In this document: positions 42,477 to 49,838 of the stretch, piece after piece
Layout: each line of letters begins with the position of its first letter
Position numbering within the stretch: position 1 is the stretch's first letter
From: UBA1189 sp045612065
Lineage (GTDB): Bacteria > Bacteroidota > Bacteroidia > Bacteroidales > Bacteroidaceae
Direction of reading: 5' to 3'
Assembly: GCA_045612065.1 (NCBI GenBank)
Contig: JAZKYH010000022.1
Coordinates: forward strand, 1-64,000
Length of the DNA stretch: 64,000 nucleotides
Translations under genes and position numbers: made by a program
Notes under the pieces: model-generated
The model's database searches: none
The model's input: the letters and a program-made list of their open reading frames with translations, nothing else
What the model was told of the DNA's origin: nothing

Positions 42477-44165
42477 ATGTCAAAAATCATCCTTTATCAG
42501 ATTTTCACTCGCCTTTTTGGCAACGAGAACACTCAATGTATACCAGACGGCAGCATCGAGCAGAATGGCTGCGGTAAGCTTGCCAACTTCACCCCCGAAG
42601 CTCTCGCTGCCATCAAGAAGTTGGGTACTACCCACGTGTGGTATACTGGAGTCATCGAGCACGCCACACAAACCGACTACAGCCAGCAGGGTATCCGCCC
42701 TGACCACAAGGCTACGGTCAAGGGCAAGGCTGGCTCTCCCTATGCCATCAAGGATTATTACGATATAGATCCCGACTTAGCAACGAATATACCCAATCGC
42801 ATGAAGGAGTTCACCCAATTGGTGAAGCGCACCCACGATGCGGGTCTGAAGATGATTATTGACTTCGTGCCCAACCATGTAGCACGTTGCTATCACTCTG
42901 ATGCCAAGCCCAAAAGCGTCGTTGACCTCGGCGAAAAGGATGACACAAGCCTCTTCTTCTCTCCAAAGAACAATTTTTACTATCTTCCCGGTACCACGCT
43001 CAGTGGTGAGGTAGACTGGCAAGACTATACAGAAATCCCTGCCCGCGCCACAGGCAACAACCGTTTCGATGCCTATCCTTCACGCAACGACTGGTATGAG
43101 ACCGTAAAGCTCAACTATGGCGTCAACTATCTTGAGGGTGAGCGTACCGATTTCTACCCCTTCCCCTCTACCTGGCTCAAGATGCGCGACATCCTGCTCT
43201 TTTGGGCCAAGAAGGGCGTCGACGGTTTCCGCTGCGACATGGCAGAGATGGTCCCCTTCCAATTTTGGGGATGGGTAATCCCTATTGTAAAGGAGAAGTT
43301 CCCTCACATCATATTTATTGCCGAGGTATACAACACATGGGAATACTACAACTACGTGAAGCATGGCAAGTTTGACTACCTCTACGACAAGGTAGGTCTT
43401 TACGACACACTCATCGGCATCATCCGCCACCAGCAATCGGCTACCGACATCACTCGTACCTGGCAGAACCTTGGCGAACTGCGCGAGCATATGCTCCACT
43501 TCATGGAGAATCACGATGAGCAGCGCCTCGCCTCCGACTTCATCGTGGGCCATGGACGCCCTGCCTTACCCGCCATGCTCGTAAGTGCCACCATCGACAC
43601 TTGCCCCACCATGGTCTATTTCGGTCAAGAGTTAGGCGAACGCGGCATGGACGAAGAGGGCTTCAGCGGACGTGACGGACGCACCACCATCTTCGACTAT
43701 TGGAGTGTTGACACCTTGCGTCGTTGGTATGATGGAGGAACCTTCTCTGGCAAACACCTCAACGAAGGTGAGCGCTGTCTGCAAGACTACTACAGCCGCT
43801 TGCTCCACATCGCACGAGATGAGAAAGCTATCAATGAAGGCAGTTTCTTCGACCTTATGTATGTGAATCCTCACACTGAAGATTTTAATCCCCACCGCCA
43901 GTATGCCTTCTTGCGTAAGCATGAGAATGAATTATTGTTCATTGTGGCTAACTTTGACGAATGGGATACACAGGTAGCTGTAAATATTCCTGTTGATGCT
44001 TTTAACTATTTCGAGTTGGCAACCATCGACAGCATTGAAGCTACCGAGTTGCTGAGTGGAGAGTCTCTTGAATTGTCACTTACACCCGATGCTCCTGTTC
44101 GCCTCACTCTACCCGGCCACTCAGGTGTCATTGTAAAATTCACACTCCCCGAAAGCAAGAAGTAA
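42477..44165 (+). CDS. Alpha-amylase family (GH13) glycoside hydrolase
   Basis: A 562-residue protein without signal peptide, so probably cytoplasmic. GH13 signatures in order: DFVPNHVARCYHSD (about residues 125-138), GFRCDMAEM with the nucleophile aspartate (about 250), IFIAEVYNTW with the acid/base glutamate (about 283) and FMENHDEQRLAS with the transition-state aspartate (about 345). All three catalytic residues are present. A C-terminal beta-sandwich (about 485-560) follows. Likely a maltodextrin- or glycogen-acting enzyme; specificity is not certain. Five bases separate it from the AlaX-like gene. Confidence 0.87.
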   Translation: MSKIILYQIFTRLFGNENTQCIPDGSIEQNGCGKLANFTPEALAAIKKLGTTHVWYTGVIEHATQTDYSQQGIRPDHKATVKGKAGSPYAIKDYYDIDPDLATNIPNRMKEFTQLVKRTHDAGLKMIIDFVPNHVARCYHSDAKPKSVVDLGEKDDTSLFFSPKNNFYYLPGTTLSGEVDWQDYTEIPARATGNNRFDAYPSRNDWYETVKLNYGVNYLEGERTDFYPFPSTWLKMRDILLFWAKKGVDGFRCDMAEMVPFQFWGWVIPIVKEKFPHIIFIAEVYNTWEYYNYVKHGKFDYLYDKVGLYDTLIGIIRHQQSATDITRTWQNLGELREHMLHFMENHDEQRLASDFIVGHGRPALPAMLVSATIDTCPTMVYFGQELGERGMDEEGFSGRDGRTTIFDYWSVDTLRRWYDGGTFSGKHLNEGERCLQDYYSRLLHIARDEKAINEGSFFDLMYVNPHTEDFNPHRQYAFLRKHENELLFIVANFDEWDTQVAVNIPVDAFNYFELATIDSIEATELLSGESLELSLTPDAPVRLTLPGHSGVIVKFTLPESKK

Positions 44166-44169
44166 TCCT

Positions 44170-44637
44170 ATGGAAGAGACACCCATCCTCAACGAGCACA
44201 ACAAAGCCGAGTTTCCTCCGGCTCATTCGGCGGAACACATACTCAACCAGACTATGGTACGTATGTTCGGTTGCTCGCGCTCGCGCGTGAACCATATAGA
44301 AAGGAAGAAGAGCAAGTGTAACTACGAACTCTCCACCTGCCCCACCGAAGAGCAGATACAAGAGGTTGAGGCCACTGTAAACCGTATCATTGCAGCCGAC
44401 ATGGAGATTACCGAGCGATATGTCAGCCGTGCAGAAGTGCCCGCAGAAATTGATCTCAGCAAACTTCCTGCCGATGCCAGCGAAACATTGCGTCTCGTCT
44501 ATGTGGGCGACTACGATGTATGTCCTTGCCTCGGAGCACACGTAAAACGCACGAGCGAGATTGGCAGCTTCCGTATCAGCAGCACCAGCTACAATGAAGG
44601 TAACTTCCGCATCGTATTCCGCGTGTCTGCACAATAA
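44170..44637 (+). CDS. Stand-alone AlaX-like tRNA editing domain
   Basis: A 155-residue protein resembling the editing (SAD) domain of alanyl/threonyl-tRNA synthetases. It has the zinc-ligand pair HSAEH (HxxxH, residues 19-23) and a second pair in CPCLGAH (CxxxH, about residue 118). Proteins of this form clear mischarged tRNA in trans. No aminoacylation domain is present. It lies five bases after the GH13 gene; that pairing has no obvious functional link. The exact mischarged tRNA cannot be told. Confidence 0.78.
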   Translation: MEETPILNEHNKAEFPPAHSAEHILNQTMVRMFGCSRSRVNHIERKKSKCNYELSTCPTEEQIQEVEATVNRIIAADMEITERYVSRAEVPAEIDLSKLPADASETLRLVYVGDYDVCPCLGAHVKRTSEIGSFRISSTSYNEGNFRIVFRVSAQ

Positions 44638-44642
44638 ATACC

Positions 44643-44807
44643 TATGTTTGCACAAAGGGCGAAATTTTTCTTCCCTTACAATAAACCTTTTTCACAAGAG
44701 AACGTTATATAGGTAGAGCAACAGCAAAAGCTGCTACCTTAATAACTTTTTCTTAATCATCCAATCTATCGGACTACTCCTCTTAGTGATAAGGGGAGTA
44801 GTTTTTT
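44643..44807 (+). ncRNA. Candidate small RNA with own promoter element and terminator
   Basis: TATGTTTG (44643-44650) matches the -7 element. It is followed by about 150 bases without a frame, a GGTAG...CTACC stem-loop near 44711-44738 and a U-tailed terminator at 44774-44807. The element may instead be a simple 3' region of the upstream operon. No known RNA family was recognised. Confidence 0.3.
44774..44807 (+). terminator. Strong U-tailed terminator
   Basis: CTACTCCTCTT (44774-44784) pairs over 11 positions with AAGGGGAGTAG (44791-44801, one G-U), followed by six T. It lies between the AlaX-like gene and the hsp20 gene. Confidence 0.88.
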
Positions 44808-44909
44808 ATTCTTAAAGAACGATAAAGCACCTCGCGTCCAATAAACAATTTGATGCCTTGATTCATTATAACTGAACTTTTTTATTTAACCCTTAAAATT
44901 ACAAGAATT

Positions 44910-45416
44910 ATGATCCCTATGAAAAGAATGTACCGTCAAGACTGGGTACCGAGCATCTTCAGTGACTTTTTCGACACCAACTGGATGGGACGCACCAAGG
45001 CAACAGCTCCAGCCATCAACGTCATCGAGAAGAAAGATGAATATAAAGTGCAAGTGGCTGCCCCGGGCATGACCAAGGATGATTTCCGCATCCACCTTGA
45101 CGAAGCTGGTGACTTAGTAATCTCTATGGAGAGGTGCTGCAATTGTGACGAAAAGGACGGCAAGGAGTGCAAAGACCAGAAAGGAGAGTGCAAGGAGAAA
45201 GAGTGTAAGGACACCGAGTGCTGCGACGAAAAAGAGTGCAAGTTCCTACGCAGAGAGTTTTCCTACGCTAAGTTTGAACAAACCCTCGTGCTGCCCGACG
45301 ATGTAGACAAGGCTCACATCAAGGCCAAGGTGAAGCATGGCGTACTCCACATCAAGCTTCCCCGTAAAGCAACGGAGGAGAAGCCCCAGATGCAGCAGAA
45401 CATCACGATTGAGTAA
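44910..45416 (+). CDS. Small heat-shock protein (Hsp20) with cysteine-rich insertion
   Basis: A 168-residue alpha-crystallin-domain chaperone that would hold unfolding proteins in the cytoplasm. The N-terminus (residues 1-30) is followed by the crystallin domain start APAINVIEKKDEYKVQVAAPGMTKDDF, and the domain resumes at REFSYAKFEQTLVLPDDVDKAHIKAKVKHGVLHIKLPRK. The loop between (about 76-110) carries nine cysteines among Lys, Glu and Asp; no cysteine occurs elsewhere in the protein. Bacteroidales Hsp20 proteins often have a charged loop here, but this cysteine content is unusual. The NITIE end is the expected IxI-type tail. Single gene. Confidence 0.93.
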   Translation: MIPMKRMYRQDWVPSIFSDFFDTNWMGRTKATAPAINVIEKKDEYKVQVAAPGMTKDDFRIHLDEAGDLVISMERCCNCDEKDGKECKDQKGECKEKECKDTECCDEKECKFLRREFSYAKFEQTLVLPDDVDKAHIKAKVKHGVLHIKLPRKATEEKPQMQQNITIE

Positions 45417-45440
45417 ACGAACATTGTAGATTCTAAATTT

Positions 45441-45516
45441 GTGTGCCATGTTGAGCGTAGCGAAATACTCTTCGCTGTATCTTGCGAGATTCTCCACTAC
45501 GTTTAATATGACACAC
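45441..45516. repeat. Interspersed repeat (CTGAGC/TTGAGC family), copy 1
   Basis: Short imperfect terminal inverted repeats (GTGTGCCAT and ATGACACAC) enclose TTGAGCGTAGCGAA, similar to the element at 48146-48180. It lies between hsp20 and the lipocalin gene. Confidence 0.45.
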
Positions 45517-45532
45517 TTAAACTATATCTCTT

Positions 45533-46057
45533 ATGAAAACAATCCTTCTCTCCCTTACATTCTTAGGACTTTGTACTGCGGCCATAGCCCAAAAGCCTGT
45601 AGACAATAGCACCATCACAACCTTTGAACTTGACCGATATTTAGGCAAGTGGTATGAGATCGCCCGCTATGACCACTCGTTCGAGCGTAATCTTGTGGGC
45701 TGTACCGCTGAATACACCTTGCGTGACGACGGCAAGATTAAAGTGCTCAACAGCGGACACCTCAAAACACTTGATGGGCCTTATAAAGAAAGTATCGGCA
45801 AAGCTAAAACCAGACGAAACGGCAAACCCGGACAATTAGAGGTGAGCTTCTTCGGGCCTTTCTATAACGACTACAACATCCTTGAGCTTGCCCCAGACTA
45901 TTCCTACTCGGTGGTGGGCAGCAACACCCCCAAGTATTTGTGGATATTGAGTCGTACTCCCCAACTACCCCAGAAAGTGAAAAGCAACATTCTGAACGAC
46001 CTACAGCAACGGGGGTACGATACAGAGAAACTGCTTTGGGTAGAACAAAGGAGATGA
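45533..46057 (+). CDS. blc: Bacterial lipocalin (Blc type)
   Basis: A 174-residue protein with a signal peptide (about residues 1-19, ending AIAQ; no lipobox cysteine). The lipocalin motif is LDRYLGKWYEIARYDHSFE (the G-x-W strand, about residues 33-51). The second conserved region is near YSYSVVGSNTPKYLWILSRTP (about 124-144). Blc binds fatty acids or lysophospholipids; E. coli Blc is lipid-anchored, whereas this one appears to be soluble in the periplasm. Followed by four 22-bp direct repeats. Confidence 0.9.
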   Translation: MKTILLSLTFLGLCTAAIAQKPVDNSTITTFELDRYLGKWYEIARYDHSFERNLVGCTAEYTLRDDGKIKVLNSGHLKTLDGPYKESIGKAKTRRNGKPGQLEVSFFGPFYNDYNILELAPDYSYSVVGSNTPKYLWILSRTPQLPQKVKSNILNDLQQRGYDTEKLLWVEQRR

Positions 46058-46068
46058 TTCACTCGGGA

Positions 46069-46156
46069 CGCACCTGCGAAAAAGAATTATCACACCTGCG
46101 AAAAAGGAAAGTCGCACTTGCAAAAAAAACCTTTCACACCTGCGAAAAATTATACT
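46069..46156 (+). repeat. Four 22-bp iteron-like direct repeats
   Basis: Copies start at 46069, 46091, 46113 and 46135, exactly 22 bases apart. Each begins with a 15-base core close to CRCACCTGCGAAAAA and ends with seven variable bases. The period is about two helical turns, so equal faces of DNA would be presented. They lie between the lipocalin stop and the carboxyltransferase start at 46280. Confidence 0.85.
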
Positions 46157-46279
46157 AACTCATTCTAAAGACAAGACTTCAAAAAGTTCCATCCTTTTCA
46201 TTTCTTTTTCAAAAATCTTTTCCTACATTTGTGGCGACATCTGTCACCATACTTTAAGAATTGAAAACACCAAGAAGCC

Positions 46280-48043
46280 ATGAAGAAGGAGATTAAATTC
46301 AGCCTTTTGTACCGCGACATGTTCCAGTCGTCGGGAAAGTACCAACCTCGTGCCGACCAACTCGCCCGCATTGCTCCCGTCATCGTAGAGATGGGTTGCT
46401 TTGCCCGTGTTGAAACCAATGGAGGAGCCTTCGAGCAAGTGAACCTGCTCTATGGAGAGAACCCCAACACGGCGGTGCGCACCTTTACCAAGACCTTCAA
46501 CGATGCGGGCATACAGACCCACATGCTTGACCGCGCATTGAATGGCTTGCGCATGTTTCCCGTGCCTGCCGACGTGCGCCGCCTCATGTATAAGGTGAAG
46601 AAGGCACAGGGCACCGATATCACTCGTATCTTCTGCGGACTCACCGACCCGCGCAACATCATCCCCTCCATCCAGTATGCACTCGAGGCGGGCATGATAC
46701 CGCAGGCCGCGCTCTGCATCACCCACTCGCCCGTGCACACCGTGGAGTACTATACCGACTTGGCCGACCAACTCATCGCTGCTGGCGCTACCGAGATTGC
46801 TCTCAAGGACATGGCCGGTATCGGTCGCCCCAAGATGCTGGGCCAACTGGTCAAGAACATCAAGACCCGCCACCCCGAGGTCATCATCCAGTATCATGGC
46901 CACTCAGGCCCGGGCCTCTCCATGGCCTCTATCCTCGAGGTGTGTGAGAATGGTGCCGACATCATTGATACTGCCATCGAACCCCTCTCATGGGGTAAGG
47001 TGCATCCGGATATTATCTCCGTGCAGGCCATGCTCAAGGACGCAGGCTTCCAGGTACCCGACATCAATATGAACGCCTACATGAAGGCCCGCAGCCTCAC
47101 ACAGGAGTTTATGGACGACTTCCTCGGTTACTTCATGGACCCCACCAACAAGCACATGTCATCGCTCCTGCTCAAGTGCGGCCTGCCTGGCGGCATGATG
47201 GGTTCGATGATGGCCGACCTCAAGGGCGTGCATTCGGGCATCAACCTCATCCTCAAGGGACAGGGCAAGGCACCGCTTAGCCTCGACGACCTCGTCATCA
47301 TGCTCTTCGATGAGGTAGAGTACGTATGGCCTAAACTGGGTTATCCCCCACTCGTGACCCCCTACAGCCAATATGTAAAGAACATAGCGCTGATGAACCT
47401 CATGCAGCTCATCAAGGGCGAGGAGCGATTCACGATGATTGACAATAATGCGTGGGATATGATACTCGGCAAGTGCGGTCGCCTGCCCGGTAAGTTGGCG
47501 CCCGAGATTATAGAGTTGGCCAAGAGCCAAGGACGCGAGTTCACCGATGCCGACCCGCAGAGCTACTATCCCGATGCTCTCGATACCTACCGCAAGGAGA
47601 TGAAGGAGCTGGGTTGGGACACAGGCAAGGACGACGAAGAGCTCTTCGAGTTTGCCATGCACGACCGCCAGTACCGCGACTATCGCTCCGGCGTGGCCAA
47701 GCGACGTTTCGAGACCGACCTACAGAAGGCCAAGGATGCTGCATTAGGCGGTACGGGCGTCACTCCCGAGCAATTGCAAGCGCTCAAGCACGCCAAGGCC
47801 GATGCCATCTGCGCTCCCGAGAGCGGACAGGTAGTGTGGGAAATCTCCGTCGAAGGGCCTTCATCGGCACCCAATGTGGGCCACAGCTACAAGGCGGGCG
47901 AACTCATCTGCCACATCACCACACGCTGGGGACAGATGGAGCCCGTATATGCCGGTTATGCCGGTCGTCTCGCCGAGGTGTGTGCACCGCAAGGAAGCAC
48001 CGTAAACAAGGGTGATGCGGTGGTGTATATCGAAAGAGAATAA
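46280..48043 (+). CDS. Carboxyltransferase (PycB/OadA family) with biotin-like domain lacking the usual lysine motif
   Basis: A 587-residue protein. The N-terminal HMGL-like TIM barrel (about residues 5-270) shows the usual metal and substrate sites, RDMFQSSGKY at the start, ALKDMAGIGRPKML (about 173) and YHGHSGPG (about 203). A conserved carboxyltransferase domain follows (about 290-480). The C-terminal domain (about 510-587) has the barrel-sandwich layout of a biotinyl domain, but the AMKM loop is replaced by TTRWGQMEP, so no biotin-accepting lysine is seen. Family members use carboxybiotin to interconvert pyruvate and oxaloacetate. Here a separate biotin carrier or a different role is likely. 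Confidence 0.85.
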   Translation: MKKEIKFSLLYRDMFQSSGKYQPRADQLARIAPVIVEMGCFARVETNGGAFEQVNLLYGENPNTAVRTFTKTFNDAGIQTHMLDRALNGLRMFPVPADVRRLMYKVKKAQGTDITRIFCGLTDPRNIIPSIQYALEAGMIPQAALCITHSPVHTVEYYTDLADQLIAAGATEIALKDMAGIGRPKMLGQLVKNIKTRHPEVIIQYHGHSGPGLSMASILEVCENGADIIDTAIEPLSWGKVHPDIISVQAMLKDAGFQVPDINMNAYMKARSLTQEFMDDFLGYFMDPTNKHMSSLLLKCGLPGGMMGSMMADLKGVHSGINLILKGQGKAPLSLDDLVIMLFDEVEYVWPKLGYPPLVTPYSQYVKNIALMNLMQLIKGEERFTMIDNNAWDMILGKCGRLPGKLAPEIIELAKSQGREFTDADPQSYYPDALDTYRKEMKELGWDTGKDDEELFEFAMHDRQYRDYRSGVAKRRFETDLQKAKDAALGGTGVTPEQLQALKHAKADAICAPESGQVVWEISVEGPSSAPNVGHSYKAGELICHITTRWGQMEPVYAGYAGRLAEVCAPQGSTVNKGDAVVYIERE

Positions 48044-48067
48044 GATGTCTCATGGTTAGATAAATGG

Positions 48068-48099
48068 AGAGAGCGGGCTGTGTGGCTCGCTCTCTTTTT
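48068..48099 (+). terminator. Terminator after the carboxyltransferase gene
   Basis: AGAGAGCG (48068-48075) pairs with CGCTCTCT (48088-48095), followed by TTTTT. Confidence 0.8.
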
Positions 48100-48145
48100 G
48101 TGGAGTTTGCACTAATTTGGTCAGTTTTGCTATCCAAAACGCCCC

Positions 48146-48180
48146 TGTCATCCTGAGCCTAAGCGAAGGATCTCGCGCTG
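48146..48180. repeat. Interspersed repeat (CTGAGC family), copy 2
   Basis: TGTCATCCTGAGCCTAAGCG and the following AAGGATCTCGCG are of a type seen often between genes in Bacteroidetes. It aligns with the element at 45441-45516 over the TGAGC...AGCGAA core. Confidence 0.55.
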
Positions 48181-48201
48181 GGACTTGACGACAGTTTTTC
48201 T

Positions 48202-48443
48202 TCGGTTTGCACTAATTTTGGCCTACTTTACATTACAAAAATCGTTCGATTTGCGCTAACTTTAGCCTGCTTCGCAGTCTGAAGATAGGCTTCGCCTCGA
48301 AAAAAATCAAATATATTTGTTTTTTCGCTCGGTTTGCACTAATTTTAATCTGCTTCGCAGCTTGAAGATAGGCTGCACCTCGGAAAATCGCAAATAAATT
48401 TGCATTTTCTCTCGGTTTGCACTATCTTTGCACCCGCTTTTCG
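48202..48443 (+). repeat. 83-bp tandem repeats that carry promoter elements
   Basis: Units start at 48202 (shortened, 44 bases), 48246, 48329 and 48412 (only the first ~20 bases). The two full units are 83 bases apart exactly. Each starts TCGGTTTGC-ACTA-type, goes through CTGCTTCGCAG and a GAAGATAGGCT segment and ends with an A/T-rich inverted repeat that contains TTTG. The interval 48044-48533 holds no gene besides these repeats and the flanking elements listed. Confidence 0.85.
48399..48430 (+). promoter_or_regulatory. Promoter of rplY at the end of the repeat array
   Basis: TTTG (48399-48402), 20 bases, TATCTTTG (48423-48430): full consensus. The -33 lies in the palindrome of one repeat unit and the -7 in the start of the next. 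Earlier units have TAATTTTG, TAACTTTA and TAATTTTA at the same place. Confidence 0.8.
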
Positions 48444-48533
48444 TAGGGCACTCGTGAGAGGCTCTTACATCGTGTGATGGCGAATTGAGAGAGAACTTAA
48501 TTTAGAGTAACACATTTTAAAAAGAAAACAAAC

Positions 48534-49109
48534 ATGAAATCATTTGATTTGAAAGGTACTTCAAGAACTGAAGTAGGTAAGAAGAGCACTAACGAGCTCC
48601 GTAAGAACAACGGTATTCCTTGCATCCTCTACGGAATCGAGAAGGAGGCTAAGGCTTTCGCTGTAACCACTGACGCTGTTCGCAAGCTCGTTTACACTCC
48701 CGACATTCACGTTGTAAACCTCACCATCGACGGTGTTGAGTGCAAGGCTGTATTGAAGGACATTCAGTTCCACCCCGTTAAGGACACCATCCTTCACATG
48801 GACTTCCTCCAGATTGTAGAGGACAAGGCTATCGTAATGGAGGTTCCCACTATCCTCACAGGTCTCGCAGCTGGTGTTAAGCTTGGTGGTAAGCTCCAGC
48901 AGGCTATCCGCAAGATCAAGGTGAAGGCTGTATACGCTAACATCCCCGAGAAGTTGACCGTAGACGTAACTGAGCTTGCTCTCGGTAAGTCTATCAAGGT
49001 TGGTGACCTCTCATTCGAGGGTCTCGAGCTCATTACTCCCGCTCAGACCGTTGTATGTAGCGTAGCTGCTACACGTGCTTCACGTGAGGCTGCTAACGGT
49101 AAGAAGTAA
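48534..49109 (+). CDS. rplY: 50S ribosomal protein L25 (Ctc/TL5 form)
   Basis: A 191-residue protein that binds 5S rRNA. The N-terminal L25 domain (about residues 1-90, FDLKGTSRTEVGKKSTNELRKN, IPCILYG) is followed by the C-terminal beta domain of the TL5/Ctc type (about 95-185, KLGGKLQQAIRKIKVKA). Codon use is strongly biased, in line with high expression. Transcribed from a promoter at the end of an 83-bp repeat array; leader about 95 bases. A terminator separates it from pth. Confidence 0.95.
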   Translation: MKSFDLKGTSRTEVGKKSTNELRKNNGIPCILYGIEKEAKAFAVTTDAVRKLVYTPDIHVVNLTIDGVECKAVLKDIQFHPVKDTILHMDFLQIVEDKAIVMEVPTILTGLAAGVKLGGKLQQAIRKIKVKAVYANIPEKLTVDVTELALGKSIKVGDLSFEGLELITPAQTVVCSVAATRASREAANGKK

Positions 49110-49129
49110 TTACTGATTGGCTGAATCTT

Positions 49130-49173
49130 AAGGGTTGAGGGTTGTGGACTGTGTCCCGGCTTTCAACCCTTTT
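49130..49173 (+). terminator. Terminator between rplY and pth
   Basis: AAGGGTTGA (49130-49138) pairs with TCAACCCTT (49163-49171), followed by TTATTTA. The loop holds a GGGTTG repeat. Confidence 0.7.
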
Positions 49174-49192
49174 ATTTATAAATGGATAAGAG

Positions 49193-49753
49193 ATGAAATA
49201 CTTGATTGTCGGCTTGGGCAACCCAGGCTATGAGTACGACGGCACACGTCACAACATCGGTTTCCGCGTGGTAGATGCCTTGGCCAAGGATGCGGGTGCC
49301 ACATGGGAAGACAAGCGCTATGGTTTCGTGGCCAACATGCGTGTGAAGAATGCTCAGATTGTGCTGCTCAAGCCCACGACTTTTATGAACCTCAGCGGCA
49401 ATGCCGTGCGCTACTGGGTGGAGAAGGAGAACATTGCTCCCGAGAACATGCTCGTGGTGGTCGACGACCTCTCACTGCCCGTGGGTACACTTCGCCTCAG
49501 GGCTAAGGGAAGCGATGGCGGACACAACGGCCTGAAGCACATCGCCCAGCTCATGGGGCAGAACTATGCCCGCCTGAAGTTTGGCATCGGCAACGACTTT
49601 CCCCGCGGTGCGCAGGCAGACTTTGTGCTGGGCAAGTTCAGCACCGAGGACGAGGCCATCATCGAGAAGCAGCTCCCCACGGCGTGCGACATCGTCAAGA
49701 GCTTCTGCCTGGCAGGTATCACCATTACGATGAATCAGTACAATAAAAAGTGA
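49193..49753 (+). CDS. pth: Peptidyl-tRNA hydrolase
   Basis: A 186-residue enzyme that releases tRNA from dropped-off peptidyl-tRNA. Motifs are VGLGNPGYEYDGTRHNIGF with the catalytic histidine (about residue 21), KPTTFMNLSG (about 63), VVDDLSLPVGTLRLRAKGSDGGHNGLKHI (about 91-119) and FGIGNDFP. It often follows rplY in bacteria, as here, and precedes the S4-domain protein gene. Its stop codon lies at the edge of an inverted-repeat element. Confidence 0.96.
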   Translation: MKYLIVGLGNPGYEYDGTRHNIGFRVVDALAKDAGATWEDKRYGFVANMRVKNAQIVLLKPTTFMNLSGNAVRYWVEKENIAPENMLVVVDDLSLPVGTLRLRAKGSDGGHNGLKHIAQLMGQNYARLKFGIGNDFPRGAQADFVLGKFSTEDEAIIEKQLPTACDIVKSFCLAGITITMNQYNKK

Positions 49754-49757
49754 AGAA

Positions 49758-49813
49758 TTAAAAGTGAAGAATGAAGAGCTAGGTTCTGAAATGCATGCAC
49801 TCTTCACTTTTAA
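49758..49813. repeat. Inverted repeat with 13-bp arms at the pth/S4-protein junction
   Basis: TTAAAAGTGAAGA (49758-49770) and TCTTCACTTTTAA (49801-49813) are perfect complements. It resembles in style the inverted repeat inside metH. The frame of the next gene is open through it, which gives an apparent N-terminal extension. Confidence 0.75.
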
Positions 49814-49838
49814 CTCTTCCCTCTTAACTTCTAAACGC

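Noticed and set aside
46069..46156. CRISPR array
   Set aside because: Repeat cores of 15 bases with seven-base spacers do not fit CRISPR dimensions, and no cas genes are present.
48202..48443. CRISPR or origin-type array
   Set aside because: The 83-bp units lack unique spacers and end in a standard promoter for rplY; no replication gene is adjacent.
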